A DNA stretch of 64,000 nucleotides from Pseudoalteromonas luteoviolacea NCIMB 1942 (GTDB lineage: Bacteria; Pseudomonadota; Gammaproteobacteria; Enterobacterales; Alteromonadaceae). Position numbers and translations under genes: made by a program. Numbering within the stretch: the first letter of the stretch is position 1; every line of letters starts with the position of its first letter. The stretch covers positions 1-64,000 of the forward strand of contig NZ_AUXT01000001.1 of assembly GCF_001625595.1 (NCBI RefSeq), written 5' to 3'. Below the pieces are notes generated by a model. It made no database searches. It had not been told where the DNA came from and saw only the letters and a list, made by a program, of their open reading frames with translations. Below, in pieces: positions 56,314 to 64,000 of the stretch.

Positions 56314-56443
56314 AACCTTATCCTTAGTTATCGATGTACAGATTGTTTTTCGACCGAAACAGTAAAACCTTTAGGAACAAAATTACATTAATTTCTAGCT
56401 CCATGCTTAAAACCGTGTATAGGTTATGAACGTTGCTGAGTCA

Positions 56444-56806
56444 CTAAGCAGCGTTGTTTTCTTTACTGGTTTGTGTATACAAGCGCAAGGTTAAATAAGT
56501 TACTGTGCCAGCCACTAACGCGCAAAGCACGTGATGTAAAACCAAATGGCTGACGATAAATGCTGGAATATCTTCTGCGCCATCAATCAACAACGCCTTC
56601 ACAAGCAAGCCTAAATAAGCGAACAGGTGTCCGACGAGCGCCACTTTAAAAATCCGTTTGAATTTTCGTCGCGCTATTGTTGATAAATGTAATTTATTGA
56701 TACTCATGATAAGCAACGCCAATATACTGAGCATAATACTTACAATACCCAATCCAAGGAGGGACGTCTTAACTAATGTGGCGGACAAAATATATGCAAT
56801 GATCAT
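56444..56806 (-). CDS. Small membrane protein with four helices, unknown function
   Basis: A 120-residue protein with four hydrophobic helices (about 3-32, 50-70, 80-92 and 93-110) and a basic loop after the first (INKLHLSTIARRKFKRIFK). The start follows AAGG. No family recognised. It stands alone on the minus strand. Confidence 0.6.
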   Translation of the reverse strand: MIIAYILSATLVKTSLLGLGIVSIMLSILALLIMSINKLHLSTIARRKFKRIFKVALVGHLFAYLGLLVKALLIDGAEDIPAFIVSHLVLHHVLCALVAGTVTYLTLRLYTQTSKENNAA

Positions 56807-57142
56807 AAATACCTTACTGCTTTAATGTATCGCTCGCGATGGTATGAGAGGTGATTTACGATGTCTATCTGAAATACTCTGAAGTGTTATCAGATTTTCT
56901 TTGTCAATGGTGTTGACTCTAACAGCTTGCGAGTACATAGTAGACGTTCTACTTATTAGGATAAAAAGTAATAACAATGAACCGACTAACCAATACAATG
57001 CTCAATAGATCATGGCTTCTAGTCATGTGGGTTAGTGTGTAGCGGTTAAGTCTCTTTTACTAACCGCGACGATAGATGCGGTTAGCCTATATTTTCCTTC
57101 TCTTTCCTCGTTTATCGTTCCGTACTTTAAGGATGTAAACCA
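56807..57142. other. Intergenic region with a three-arm hairpin switch before a DMT transporter
   Basis: GCGGTTA (57042-57048), TAACCGC (57061-57067) and GCGGTTA (57078-57084) are complementary in pairs, so arm 2 can pair with arm 1 or arm 3 but not both. This is the geometry of an attenuator or riboswitch expression platform. The transporter start is 58 bases later. Nothing else recognised. Confidence 0.4.
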
Positions 57143-58030
57143 ATGCCCGTGCAATTGTCTTATGCATTTGTGGTTTTAATTTGGTCAACGACGCCGCTGG
57201 CTATCGTTTGGAGCAGTAGCACTATGGCACCGACTACCAGTGTGTTATTGCGTATGGCGCTTGCACTAGTACTGGCTGCACTTGTTATGGCCTGCACTAG
57301 AATCAGAATGCAATGGAGTAAAAAAGCATGGCTGCTTTACACGTACTCTGGCGGTGGTATTTTAGTAGGCATGCTATTCGCTTATTTAGCGTCACAATCA
57401 GTTCCTTCGGGGGTTATTTCCCTAGTGTTTGGCTTGGCGCCAATACTTTCTGGGTTACTTGCTCAAAAACTACTCGGAGAAGAAAAGTTTACGCCCGTTA
57501 AAAAGTGTGCTTTGGGCTTAGCTATGCTTGGGATGTTGATGGTATGTTATGCCCAGTTGCAGCAATTGAATTTAGATCCCATCGGCCTGATTTACGTGTT
57601 GTGCGCGGTATTTAATTTTAGCCTCAGCGGGGTACTCATTAAGCGCGTAAAAATCGCAATACACCCAATGGCAACAACATTTGGTTCTTTGTTAATTGCC
57701 ACCCCTGGATTTGTAATTATGTGGCTGTTAGCTGGCGCGCCTTTGGCGGTGGAGGTATGGAGTATGAAGTCGATTTGGTCAACGTTATATTTGGGCGTGT
57801 TTGGCTCATTACTGGGCTTTTTAGCCTACTTTCACATACTACAGCATATGAAAGCGAGTACCGTTGCGCTGACAACCTTGATCACACCGGGTTTTGCAAT
57901 GACATTGGGCGCATTGGTCAATGGAGAGCTGATCACTACTTTACTGTTTATTGGTTCTATTACCATTATTTTCAGCCTAGCTATGTATCAATTTGCCGGA
58001 CTCTTTCGTAAGCAAGATAAAAGTGAGTAA
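57143..58030 (+). CDS. EamA/DMT-family inner-membrane transporter
   Basis: A 295-residue protein with about ten membrane helices in two EamA repeats. It starts with LSYAFVVLIWSTTPLAIVW and contains the typical EEKFTPVKK turn after helix 4. The same size as the transporter at 3705 but not a close copy. The substrate is unknown; the leader with a switch-like structure suggests ligand control. The start has an AAGGAT ribosome site. Confidence 0.8.
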   Translation: MPVQLSYAFVVLIWSTTPLAIVWSSSTMAPTTSVLLRMALALVLAALVMACTRIRMQWSKKAWLLYTYSGGGILVGMLFAYLASQSVPSGVISLVFGLAPILSGLLAQKLLGEEKFTPVKKCALGLAMLGMLMVCYAQLQQLNLDPIGLIYVLCAVFNFSLSGVLIKRVKIAIHPMATTFGSLLIATPGFVIMWLLAGAPLAVEVWSMKSIWSTLYLGVFGSLLGFLAYFHILQHMKASTVALTTLITPGFAMTLGALVNGELITTLLFIGSITIIFSLAMYQFAGLFRKQDKSE

Positions 58031-58285
58031 TGTTCATTTATTTGCTTCTTATGTTACATGCTCACTTTTTGAGCGTTAACTTAGTTGTAAGCGTCGTATA
58101 CGGCTTAATGACAAAATGAAGAAAAAAGCAATTTGTTACAAAATCGTAGCGGCGCTCAGGTGGCTATTTCACAAGCACAAATCAAATTTATTCACTATAT
58201 AAAGAAATAACAGGTTTAATTAACATCATAGTTTGTGGTAAAAATAGTTACATTGGTGAAAATTATAATTATAAGCTTAGGGACA

Positions 58286-58786
58286 ATGAGATTAGCATTC
58301 CAAGATTTTCAATTTGACTGTAAAGAATTGACACTCTCAAAAGATGGCCGCAAGATTTCTTTGAAAGAGAAGCCCGCTCAAATACTTGCGTTACTAGTAA
58401 CTCAACCAGAAAAGATACACAGTAAAAGTGAAATATTAGAAGAAGTTTGGCCGGGCAGAACTGTAACTGAACAGGTTGTATTTCAAAATATTGGCCATTT
58501 GCGGGCACTCTTTGGTGATGATGCAATTAAGACATTTTCAAAAAAAGGGTATCAATGGCAGTTGCCGCTAGCGGCTGTGAGTGATCAAAGCCTCACATCT
58601 AATTCATCTGAATCAATAGAAAAAACTGAATCCACTCCAGTTAATGAGCAAGTCGAAGTTGCCCGTGATACTGAGCATCAAGCTGATTCAGTACTCGCGA
58701 ACAAATCATCAAGTTTACCTTGGCCAATTGTTGCGCCAATTTTAATCGCAGCTGCTGCTATAGCAGGTTATTTAGCACTTAGTTAA
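58286..58786 (+). CDS. Membrane-anchored winged-helix regulator (ToxR/CadC type, no sensor domain)
   Basis: A 166-residue protein: an OmpR/PhoB-type winged helix (about 1-95, with SLKEKPAQILALLVTQPEK and SKSEILEEVWPG, then the GDDAIKTFSKKGYQW end), an acidic linker, and one C-terminal membrane helix (about 144-165) with nothing after it. CadC and ToxR normally have a periplasmic sensing domain here. This one has only the anchor, so any signal must come from a partner in the membrane. The start at 58286 is preceded by AGGG; an earlier TTG/GTG would add an unlikely tail. Confidence 0.75.
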   Translation: MRLAFQDFQFDCKELTLSKDGRKISLKEKPAQILALLVTQPEKIHSKSEILEEVWPGRTVTEQVVFQNIGHLRALFGDDAIKTFSKKGYQWQLPLAAVSDQSLTSNSSESIEKTESTPVNEQVEVARDTEHQADSVLANKSSSLPWPIVAPILIAAAAIAGYLALS

Positions 58787-59056
58787 TGCTCTTACAAAGT
58801 GTAATAAAAGTTTACGTTAAAGCATGCCATAAGCGTAAATCAATTATTGAATTATTTGTCAAAATTTTAGCCGTGACACAGCTGTACTTTGTGATATTAT
58901 TTTTTCATGGCTTTAAGTACTACTAAAGAAGGGACTTTAGTTCGGTTTCGCTATCCAAAAGTAGGTAATAATTTCCTAAATTAGGGCATTTTTGTCCTGT
59001 TGTTAGCGATATTGTTAGGTTAGCTTAAGTGCAATTTGACAAATAAGGAGTATTAT

Positions 59057-59512
59057 TTGACTACGATAGCATATCACCACCCGACACAGACTATTTGTGT
59101 TGATAGTTTGACTACCACAGCAAGAACCATCGTTACCCATCATGCGCAAAAATGCCAACCCGTTTACAATGGATATGTGTTTGCGTCTGGTAACTGTGCC
59201 GAGATTTATCACCTGCTTAGTAATTGGCGAAAGAATTGTTTCGAAGCTATTGATTGTACCTTTTTCTTTATCGATAAAGCGGACCAAATCTTTTATGGAG
59301 AGATAAGGCATGGAAGGCGTTTTATTGAACCATTGGAGGTTAATTGGGCTATTGGTTCGGGCGCTAACTGGGCAATCGCAGCAATGGACTTTGGAAAAAG
59401 CGCATTTGAAGCCGTGCAGTACGCATGTCGCAGAGACAAATCGACAGGTGGACGTATTCAGAGCTTTTGTATAAGAAATAAAGCTAAGTGGACGAAGGAA
59501 GCTCCAGCTTAA
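59057..59512 (+). CDS. Proteasome/HslV-like Ntn hydrolase, stand-alone
   Basis: A 151-residue protein. The TTG at 59057 follows a perfect AAGGAG ribosome site by 6 bases. After Met removal it begins TTIAYHHPTQTI, as HslV (TTIVSV...) does with its Thr nucleophile. Asp15 and Lys31 (mature numbering) lie where proteasome beta subunits have Asp17 and Lys33. The later AIGSGANWAIAAMDFGKSAFEAVQYACRRDKSTGG, given here in blocks (AIGSGANWAIAAMDFG and SAFEAVQYACRRDKSTGG), matches the family C-terminal part. No HslU-type ATPase is adjacent. A peptidase or self-processing role is likely; the partner is unknown. Confidence 0.7.
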   Translation: MTTIAYHHPTQTICVDSLTTTARTIVTHHAQKCQPVYNGYVFASGNCAEIYHLLSNWRKNCFEAIDCTFFFIDKADQIFYGEIRHGRRFIEPLEVNWAIGSGANWAIAAMDFGKSAFEAVQYACRRDKSTGGRIQSFCIRNKAKWTKEAPA

Positions 59513-59622
59513 TAGTGAGTTTTTACAATACACTGATGAATTACCGCTCAAAAACTACCAGCCACTACTCTTAATGCTTCACCTTATGGTTTAATAGCGC
59601 TTTCAACTCGTAGGAAAGTCGC

Positions 59623-60342
59623 ATGACAACTTTATATATCACTGGCGCAGGGGTGAGCGCTGAAAGCGGTATCCCGACCTTTCGTGGTGAAGATGGTTTT
59701 TGGACGGTTGGCAGCAGAAACTATACACCGCAGCAAATGGCTACTCGAGCCATGTATATGGAGAATCCTGCCCAATTCCTCGCGTGGTATTACCAACGGT
59801 TTGTAACTTATCGGCACCATGGGCCTAACTCTGTGCATCATTGGTTAGCAGATAAAAACTTAATTACACAGAATATAGATGGCTTAGACGGCAAGGCGGG
59901 TAACAAAGAATATATTTCGATTCATGGCCGAATAGATAAGATGACTATTTTTCATGAACAAGGTGATTTGGTTTCAATCATTGATGCCCCTTGGGAGCTA
60001 GTTGATGAGAATAATTTAACTGCTTCATTACTTGATCTGTTCAAGATTTCTAGCAGGGGCCCGCAATTAAATATTTCTCTCAAACCTTATGTATTGTTAT
60101 TTGATGAGTTTTACACTGAGTTATACGGCATCGATAGAGCTCAGAAGCGGATGTGGGATGCATCTAAAATGGTATTCATGGGCACTTCATTTAGCGTCAA
60201 TATTACACAAATGGCGTTGGATGTCGCGAGGCATAAAGGTATACCTGTAGAAGTGGTTGACCCATCTCCGGCGCACATTATGCACGACAATGTTCAATAT
60301 TTTCCGATGACCGCAAAGGAGTACATTACGAATGTTGGCTAA
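59623..60342 (+). CDS. SIR2-family NAD-dependent deacylase lacking the zinc ribbon
   Basis: A 239-residue sirtuin with GAGVSAESGIPTFRG (8-22), TQNIDGL (82-88) and the catalytic His101 in SIHGRI. The CxxC pairs of the zinc ribbon that classic CobB proteins have are absent. NAD-binding and catalytic parts are complete, so activity is possible. It overlaps the GNAT acetyltransferase gene by 11 bases, so eraser and writer of protein acylation may be made together. Confidence 0.82.
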   Translation: MTTLYITGAGVSAESGIPTFRGEDGFWTVGSRNYTPQQMATRAMYMENPAQFLAWYYQRFVTYRHHGPNSVHHWLADKNLITQNIDGLDGKAGNKEYISIHGRIDKMTIFHEQGDLVSIIDAPWELVDENNLTASLLDLFKISSRGPQLNISLKPYVLLFDEFYTELYGIDRAQKRMWDASKMVFMGTSFSVNITQMALDVARHKGIPVEVVDPSPAHIMHDNVQYFPMTAKEYITNVG

Positions 60343-60961
60343 ACCGGTACTTAAAGAACTTATTGAGTTAAAAACAAAGCGCCTTAGATTGCGCCAGTGG
60401 CAAGAGTCTGACAAAGCTGCGTTTGCGACTATGAATGCTAATGCCGAGGTTATGCGTTACTTTCCATCCCTGTTATCTAGGCAACAAAGCGATGCGCTGG
60501 TTGATAAAATTGCAGAGTTGATTGTCGAGAATGGTTATGGCTTTTGGGCGCTGATGCTAGACGGTGAGGGCATGACCGAGTCAGGTGGCACGGCATCCGA
60601 GGAGTTTATTGGTTTTGTAGGTCTACATTGGCAAACACAGGTTAACCCTGAACAGCCTTTTATGGAAGTTGGGTGGAGGTTAGCGCGAGAATATTGGGGT
60701 CAAGGTTATGCATATGAGGCCGCGTTAGCTTCTCTACAATTTGCATTTGAAGTTTTAAATCTATCAGAAGTTTATGCCTTTACTGCATTGCCTAATACAC
60801 CTTCTCAAAAATTGATGACTCGTTTAGGCATGAAAAACTGTGAAAGAGATTTTTTACATCCCAATTTGCCAACAGGCCACCCGTTGCAGGCACACTGTTT
60901 ATACCAAGTGACTCTAGATGAGCTTAGCTTGCTCGTGCAATCTAATGGAGATGATAAATAG
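60332..60961 (+). CDS. GNAT-family N-acetyltransferase (RimJ/RimL-like)
   Basis: A 209-residue acetyltransferase with ETKRL-like start (LKTKRLRLRQWQESD), EVGWRLAREYWGQGYAYEA (the acetyl-CoA loop, with extra text shown as two blocks: GWRLAREYWG and GQGYAYEA) and FTALPNTPSQKLMTRLGM, as in RimJ/RimL-type enzymes. Substrate unknown. Its start codon lies inside the end of the sirtuin gene. Its end overlaps the convergent gene at 60942 by 20 bases. Confidence 0.82.
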   Translation: MLAKPVLKELIELKTKRLRLRQWQESDKAAFATMNANAEVMRYFPSLLSRQQSDALVDKIAELIVENGYGFWALMLDGEGMTESGGTASEEFIGFVGLHWQTQVNPEQPFMEVGWRLAREYWGQGYAYEAALASLQFAFEVLNLSEVYAFTALPNTPSQKLMTRLGMKNCERDFLHPNLPTGHPLQAHCLYQVTLDELSLLVQSNGDDK

Positions 60962-61649
60962 ACTCGACAGGCGTTTGATAATAACTTGCAATAACCAAGA
61001 GCTGCTGATTGTTTTTATCAAATGAAAGCTTTTGCAAAACCGACTTAACGTGCTTGATGTTTCGGATATCTGGTTGGGAATCATCTGCCCTTTCTGCTTC
61101 TATCAGCGCAAATAAAGCTGTGAGCTCGTGCTCGGGCATAGCAGTTGTACGCAGGTTGTAGATAAAATAACACTCAATAGGTGTTAAGTTGTGTTGATTG
61201 CGACTTCTCAGCGCTTGGACTAACGCTTCATTGCTTTCGAACAATAATAGGGAGCGAATATAATTAAAAGGTGGAAGCGCATGCTCTGCATTAGCAAATA
61301 GGGCGTGTAAAAAAGTATTGCCTTGATGGTTTGTCTGAGAAAATGCCTCACAGGCCTGCAAAGCGGGCATAAAAAAGGTTACTCTATCACTGTTGTTTAA
61401 ACCAGCAATGACACCTGAGGGCAACCCGTGTGCCACGATGCACTGCGCAGCAATATTCTGATAGTGTTCGTAATTATTAGGCTGTGAGTTTGCAGTTTCA
61501 AAGCAAAATTTAAGCTGTGCGGCTCGGGCTGAATCATCATGCTTTTGATAAGCGTTGCATATTTTTGCTATATCTTTGCTCTTGATAGCTAAAATCAAAT
61601 CCGCAACTGCCTGGTCCAGTGAGTCACTAGTTTGTTGTGTTGATGCCAT
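60942..61649 (-). CDS. Protein of unknown function with ankyrin-like repeat
   Basis: A 235-residue protein, mostly helical, with one segment resembling an ankyrin repeat pair (NHQGNTFLHALFANAEHALP, then NQHNLTPIECYF). No signal peptide. The ATG at 61649 has an AGAGGG ribosome site. It is convergent with the GNAT gene and overlaps its end. Not otherwise recognised. Confidence 0.6.
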   Translation of the reverse strand: MASTQQTSDSLDQAVADLILAIKSKDIAKICNAYQKHDDSARAAQLKFCFETANSQPNNYEHYQNIAAQCIVAHGLPSGVIAGLNNSDRVTFFMPALQACEAFSQTNHQGNTFLHALFANAEHALPPFNYIRSLLLFESNEALVQALRSRNQHNLTPIECYFIYNLRTTAMPEHELTALFALIEAERADDSQPDIRNIKHVKSVLQKLSFDKNNQQLLVIASYYQTPVESIYHLH

Positions 61650-61813
61650 CGTACAGCCCTCTTTTTCTTTTAATCAGCTTCATTGTATATCAATCATTTG
61701 AGTTAGCGATAAAAAATGTAAATACAGGTGTATTTGTGGCCACTGCCTTGAAAGTCGACTAATAACCCCCCAATTATGAAAGGTATAAGCAGCTTATTGA
61801 ACAGAGGCTCAAT

Positions 61814-62035
61814 ATGAGTTGGCAAGTGGTCGCAATAACAGTATTGATAATCGTGATATTGGCTTTTCTATTGTATAAGACAGTTTTATGGGCGAAAAAA
61901 ATGCCGAAAAGTGCTTTTTTCTTCATGGCTTTTATGCCGCTTATTGCATTATTTCCGATCCCGCCTCCTCAGTTTAAAAATTTAGAAAAGGCGAAGCAAA
62001 CCCAGCGTAAAAAACAAAAGCAAGATGAAAAGTAA
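61814..62035 (+). CDS. Small membrane protein with basic tail, unknown function
   Basis: A 73-residue protein with one long or two short helices (about 4-26 and 34-51) and a strongly basic tail (EKAKQTQRKKQKQDEK). GAGG ribosome site before the ATG. It lies upstream of the ACT-domain protein. Family not recognised. Confidence 0.6.
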   Translation: MSWQVVAITVLIIVILAFLLYKTVLWAKKMPKSAFFFMAFMPLIALFPIPPPQFKNLEKAKQTQRKKQKQDEK

Positions 62036-62093
62036 TGTGTATGTTAAAAATATCTGGCTTCAAAGTGGCAGAAGTAATGTAAGAGGAGCAAAT

Positions 62094-62510
62094 ATGACGG
62101 GCGAAACGAATCTTTCAGTATTAATAGCAAGTATGGAACCAGAGTTACTCACAGAAACCTATGTTTTTACGGTCGTTGATGAGTCACAATTTAGCAGTTT
62201 GCCCATGAGCGTCATCAAAGGTTTTTTTCGCGAGCGAGAGGGAGTAACAATCATTGCGCAACTGAGTCATGCTAAAGACTTGGGGCTAATATATGAAGGG
62301 GAATACCGCTGTTTGACCCTAAATGTGCACTCAAGCTTAGAAGCAGTAGGTCTAACAGCTGCTTTTTCTAATGCATTGGGTGATGAAAACATCAGCGCCA
62401 ATGTGGTTGCGGGCTATTATCACGACCATATATTCGTGCCGAGCCGTGACGGTGAAAAAGCACTCACATGTTTACAAACGCTTGCTAAGCGGTATCAAAA
62501 CCAAGGGTAA
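62094..62510 (+). CDS. ACT-domain protein of the DUF2241 type
   Basis: A 138-residue protein that ends with the block VHSSLEAVGLTAAFSNALGD, followed by ISANVVAGYYHDHIFVPSRDG, typical of the stand-alone ACT-like family annotated DUF2241. ACT domains usually bind amino acids. The start at 62094 is chosen because AGAGGAG lies 7 bases upstream; an upstream open frame overlaps the gene before it and has no family match. Confidence 0.8.
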   Translation: MTGETNLSVLIASMEPELLTETYVFTVVDESQFSSLPMSVIKGFFREREGVTIIAQLSHAKDLGLIYEGEYRCLTLNVHSSLEAVGLTAAFSNALGDENISANVVAGYYHDHIFVPSRDGEKALTCLQTLAKRYQNQG

Positions 62511-62521
62511 ATTGGGTCTAA

Positions 62522-62544
62522 ATTCAGGGGGTATCCCCCTGAAT
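62522..62544. terminator. Strong hairpin between convergent genes
   Basis: ATTCAGGGGG and CCCCCTGAAT form a perfect 10-bp stem with a 3-base loop (TAT). It sits between the ends of the ACT gene and the porin-like gene and probably stops transcription from both sides, although T-runs are short. Confidence 0.7.
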
Positions 62545-62568
62545 CGTATTATGGGTTGGTACAATAAT

Positions 62569-63735
62569 TTAAAAGTAGTAAGTCAAACTGACTTCAATAA
62601 AATCCTCATCTTTTAAAATATAAAGAGGAGAACTTGGTTGGTCACTGGCAAAAGCCCAGGCATCAAGTTGCCACTTCCAGCTATCGCTAAGCCGCCCTGA
62701 TGCTTCAAGTTTTGCCGAAAAAGCGCGGTGGGAGTCTAAATCTTGATTGACACCAAAAAGTACCTCATAGCCATCCATGTCATTCAATGCTATCCGCCAT
62801 CCAACAAAAAGGTCATTTTGATTAGGTGCGTTATCTCGTTCGTCAAAACTGTATTCGGCAATCCACCCGAGATCCATAACGGTATCGAATATCCCCACTT
62901 GGGTATACTCGAATCCAGTCGTCATCGCAAAATGTGTTTCAAGGCTATCTCTGTGAATAGCCTCAAACTTTATCAACCAATCGCCAAGTACACCCTGAAT
63001 ATCTGCGCCTAACTGCCACATTTGTGCGTAAAAGGGGGTAATACTCTCTGAGCTGTATAGCAAATATGGATCACGGTTGGTGCCGTCAAAGTAACTTAAA
63101 CCAATGTCCCAATCTTCTATGGTATGGCTGTAACGCATGGCGAAATCTAGTGTCCGTTGTTCACTACTGGACTCGTATTTCGCATCCAACACGGGAGCGG
63201 GCAAAGCAAGGCGTCCCTCGCTACTTGGCAATGTGCGCTCCCTAAAATAGGGCAGCAACCAGAGATCAAAGGTACCTATGTCCTTAACAGCTTTAAACTG
63301 GGCCATAGGTTGCCCTAGTTTATCTTCGCCATCAAACCCTTCAACCGAGTCGGTTTGGTTTATTACATCGACCAAGTGTTGTGATTCAGTAACACCCCAA
63401 AATACCTTATCAATACCAATTTTAAACTCATAATCATCCCAATAAGTAAGATAAGATAACTCTCGTATGTCCCAATGCGTGCGTTCTTTGTCATGACTGT
63501 CTATGCGCGCAAACAATTTTATTGAGGTTAGACTGGTATCGTTTACTTGATGCCAGTGAGGTTCGACCATGGCAGAGCCCTGCCAATGTGCTGGAGCATC
63601 ATTGGCACGGTCGACACTATGGCCAAATACCCTTTGTTGAACTTGTATTTCACCGCTTTGCTGCCAAGGTTCGGCGTCGGCCCAATGGCTGAAAGCAAGT
63701 AAAACAGCAGCACTACACAGCGCAGTATGTTTCAT
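62569..63735 (-). CDS. Outer-membrane beta-barrel protein
   Basis: A 388-residue protein with a signal peptide (cleavage after WADA), alternating hydrophobic strands throughout and a C-terminal Phe in SLTYYF, the outer-membrane insertion signal. The pattern fits a 14-18-strand barrel of an export or porin type. It lies 2 bases before the LolA-like gene on the same strand (translated after it). This pair is seen beside RND/MMPL-type transporters in marine gammaproteobacteria; the transporter, if present, would be outside the window. Confidence 0.72.
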   Translation of the reverse strand: MKHTALCSAAVLLAFSHWADAEPWQQSGEIQVQQRVFGHSVDRANDAPAHWQGSAMVEPHWHQVNDTSLTSIKLFARIDSHDKERTHWDIRELSYLTYWDDYEFKIGIDKVFWGVTESQHLVDVINQTDSVEGFDGEDKLGQPMAQFKAVKDIGTFDLWLLPYFRERTLPSSEGRLALPAPVLDAKYESSSEQRTLDFAMRYSHTIEDWDIGLSYFDGTNRDPYLLYSSESITPFYAQMWQLGADIQGVLGDWLIKFEAIHRDSLETHFAMTTGFEYTQVGIFDTVMDLGWIAEYSFDERDNAPNQNDLFVGWRIALNDMDGYEVLFGVNQDLDSHRAFSAKLEASGRLSDSWKWQLDAWAFASDQPSSPLYILKDEDFIEVSLTYYF

Positions 63736-63737
63736 TT

Positions 63738-64000
63738 TTACCTCGCGCGTTTTAGGCTGGCTTTATTAAAGTCATTGCCTCTTAGCCCTGTTTTAAAAAC
63801 AAGCTCTGTTGTTGTCAAAGTCGTTGCTTTTTGGGTTTGGACATTGTTCATTACCAATTTATTGGCACGCCAAATCTTGTCGAGATACTGCTGGTAATCT
63901 TGTAACTCTAGCGTTTTCAGCAAAGTGTTCTTTCTGTCGTAGTACTCGACTTTGAGGGGTTGATAATGTGTCTTTGCTAACCAAACACGCTGTTTGGTAT
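63738..64000 (-). CDS. LolA-like outer-membrane lipoprotein-sorting protein, C-terminal part (runs off the window)
   Basis: Minus-strand frame open to the window end; only the last 86 residues are seen (TKQRVWLAKTHYQPLKVEYY, DRKNTLLKTLELQDYQQYL, and so on to NDFNKASLKRAR). The RVWL-KxHYxPLKVEYYDRK pattern is typical of outer membrane lipoprotein-sorting family proteins found with RND-type exporters. It lies directly upstream of the barrel gene in the same operon. Confidence 0.7.
   Translation of the reverse strand, partial: TKQRVWLAKTHYQPLKVEYYDRKNTLLKTLELQDYQQYLDKIWRANKLVMNNVQTQKATTLTTTELVFKTGLRGNDFNKASLKRAR

Noticed and set aside
57042..57085. Guanidine-II (mini-ykkC) riboswitch upstream of the DMT transporter
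   Set aside because: An ACGA occurs in one loop, but there are not two tetraloop hairpins of the ACGR type; the arms are longer and mutually exclusive.

Overview
The window looks like a chromosomal stretch of a marine gammaproteobacterium of the Alteromonadales, most likely Pseudoalteromonas. This rests on the moderately AT-rich DNA, the MetJ-style and LexA-style operators, the LexA-controlled imuA-imuB-dnaE2 mutasome, the NadV/NadM salvage pair, several GGDEF proteins and the overall protein style. No rRNA, tRNA, CRISPR array or complete insertion sequence was recognised.

Layout. (1) 1-3.6 kb: the tail end of a P2-type contractile tail module (tape measure cut by the window edge, gpU, gpX, gpD), from a prophage or tailocin. 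(2) 3.7-10 kb: a DMT transporter, a small membrane protein, and a methionine operon with a MetJ operator, metA and a methionine synthase split into two genes. (3) 10.3-18.2 kb: two paralogous ATPase-permease-permease FtsX/MacB-type ABC operons, preceded by a decayed third ATPase. (4) 18.4-26.8 kb: a periplasmic binding-protein-like gene coupled to a TPR-GGDEF sensor, hrpB, an MFS transporter, and a PhoD-type phosphatase carrying fibronectin-type-II-like modules. (5) 27.4-31.7 kb: a decayed secreted-protein gene, a chemoreceptor and a decayed SRAP (YedK) gene. (6) 31.8-37.1 kb: SOS box, imuA, imuB, dnaE2. (7) 37-43 kb: a periplasmic protein, two diguanylate cyclases, and the ogt / Ada-AlkA alkylation-repair pair. 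(8) 43-45.6 kb: the NAD salvage operon nadM-nadV, with two similar hairpin leaders that look like cis-regulatory RNA. (9) 46.2-54.8 kb: a nine-gene minus-strand cluster. (10) 54.9-64 kb: hypothetical and membrane proteins, a ToxR/CadC-type regulator, a stand-alone proteasome-like Ntn hydrolase, a zinc-ribbon-less sirtuin overlapping a GNAT acetyltransferase, and an outer-membrane protein with a LolA-like partner that runs off the window.

The most interesting part is 46.2-54.8 kb. Two paralogous 53-54 residue peptides with double-glycine-type leaders and a shared C-terminal core (NEPxLIRGCCxQGCCE) sit between two glycosyltransferases plus a secreted polysaccharide deacetylase upstream and, downstream, an unrecognised 539-residue protein, a UDP-GlcNAc 2-epimerase-like protein and the HddA/HddC enzymes for an activated D-glycero-D-manno-heptose. 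Hairpins follow each peptide gene, as expected where a precursor is made in excess over its enzymes. I read this as a candidate new glycosylated (possibly heptosylated) cysteine-rich RiPP system. No known RiPP-modifying enzyme and no dedicated exporter was recognised in it.

A second candidate novelty is the paired nadM/nadV leaders. Each has a hairpin with an identical AUAGA loop and a different but still paired stem, followed by a hairpin that holds the Shine-Dalgarno sequence. All calls come from reading the sequence; no database search was run.
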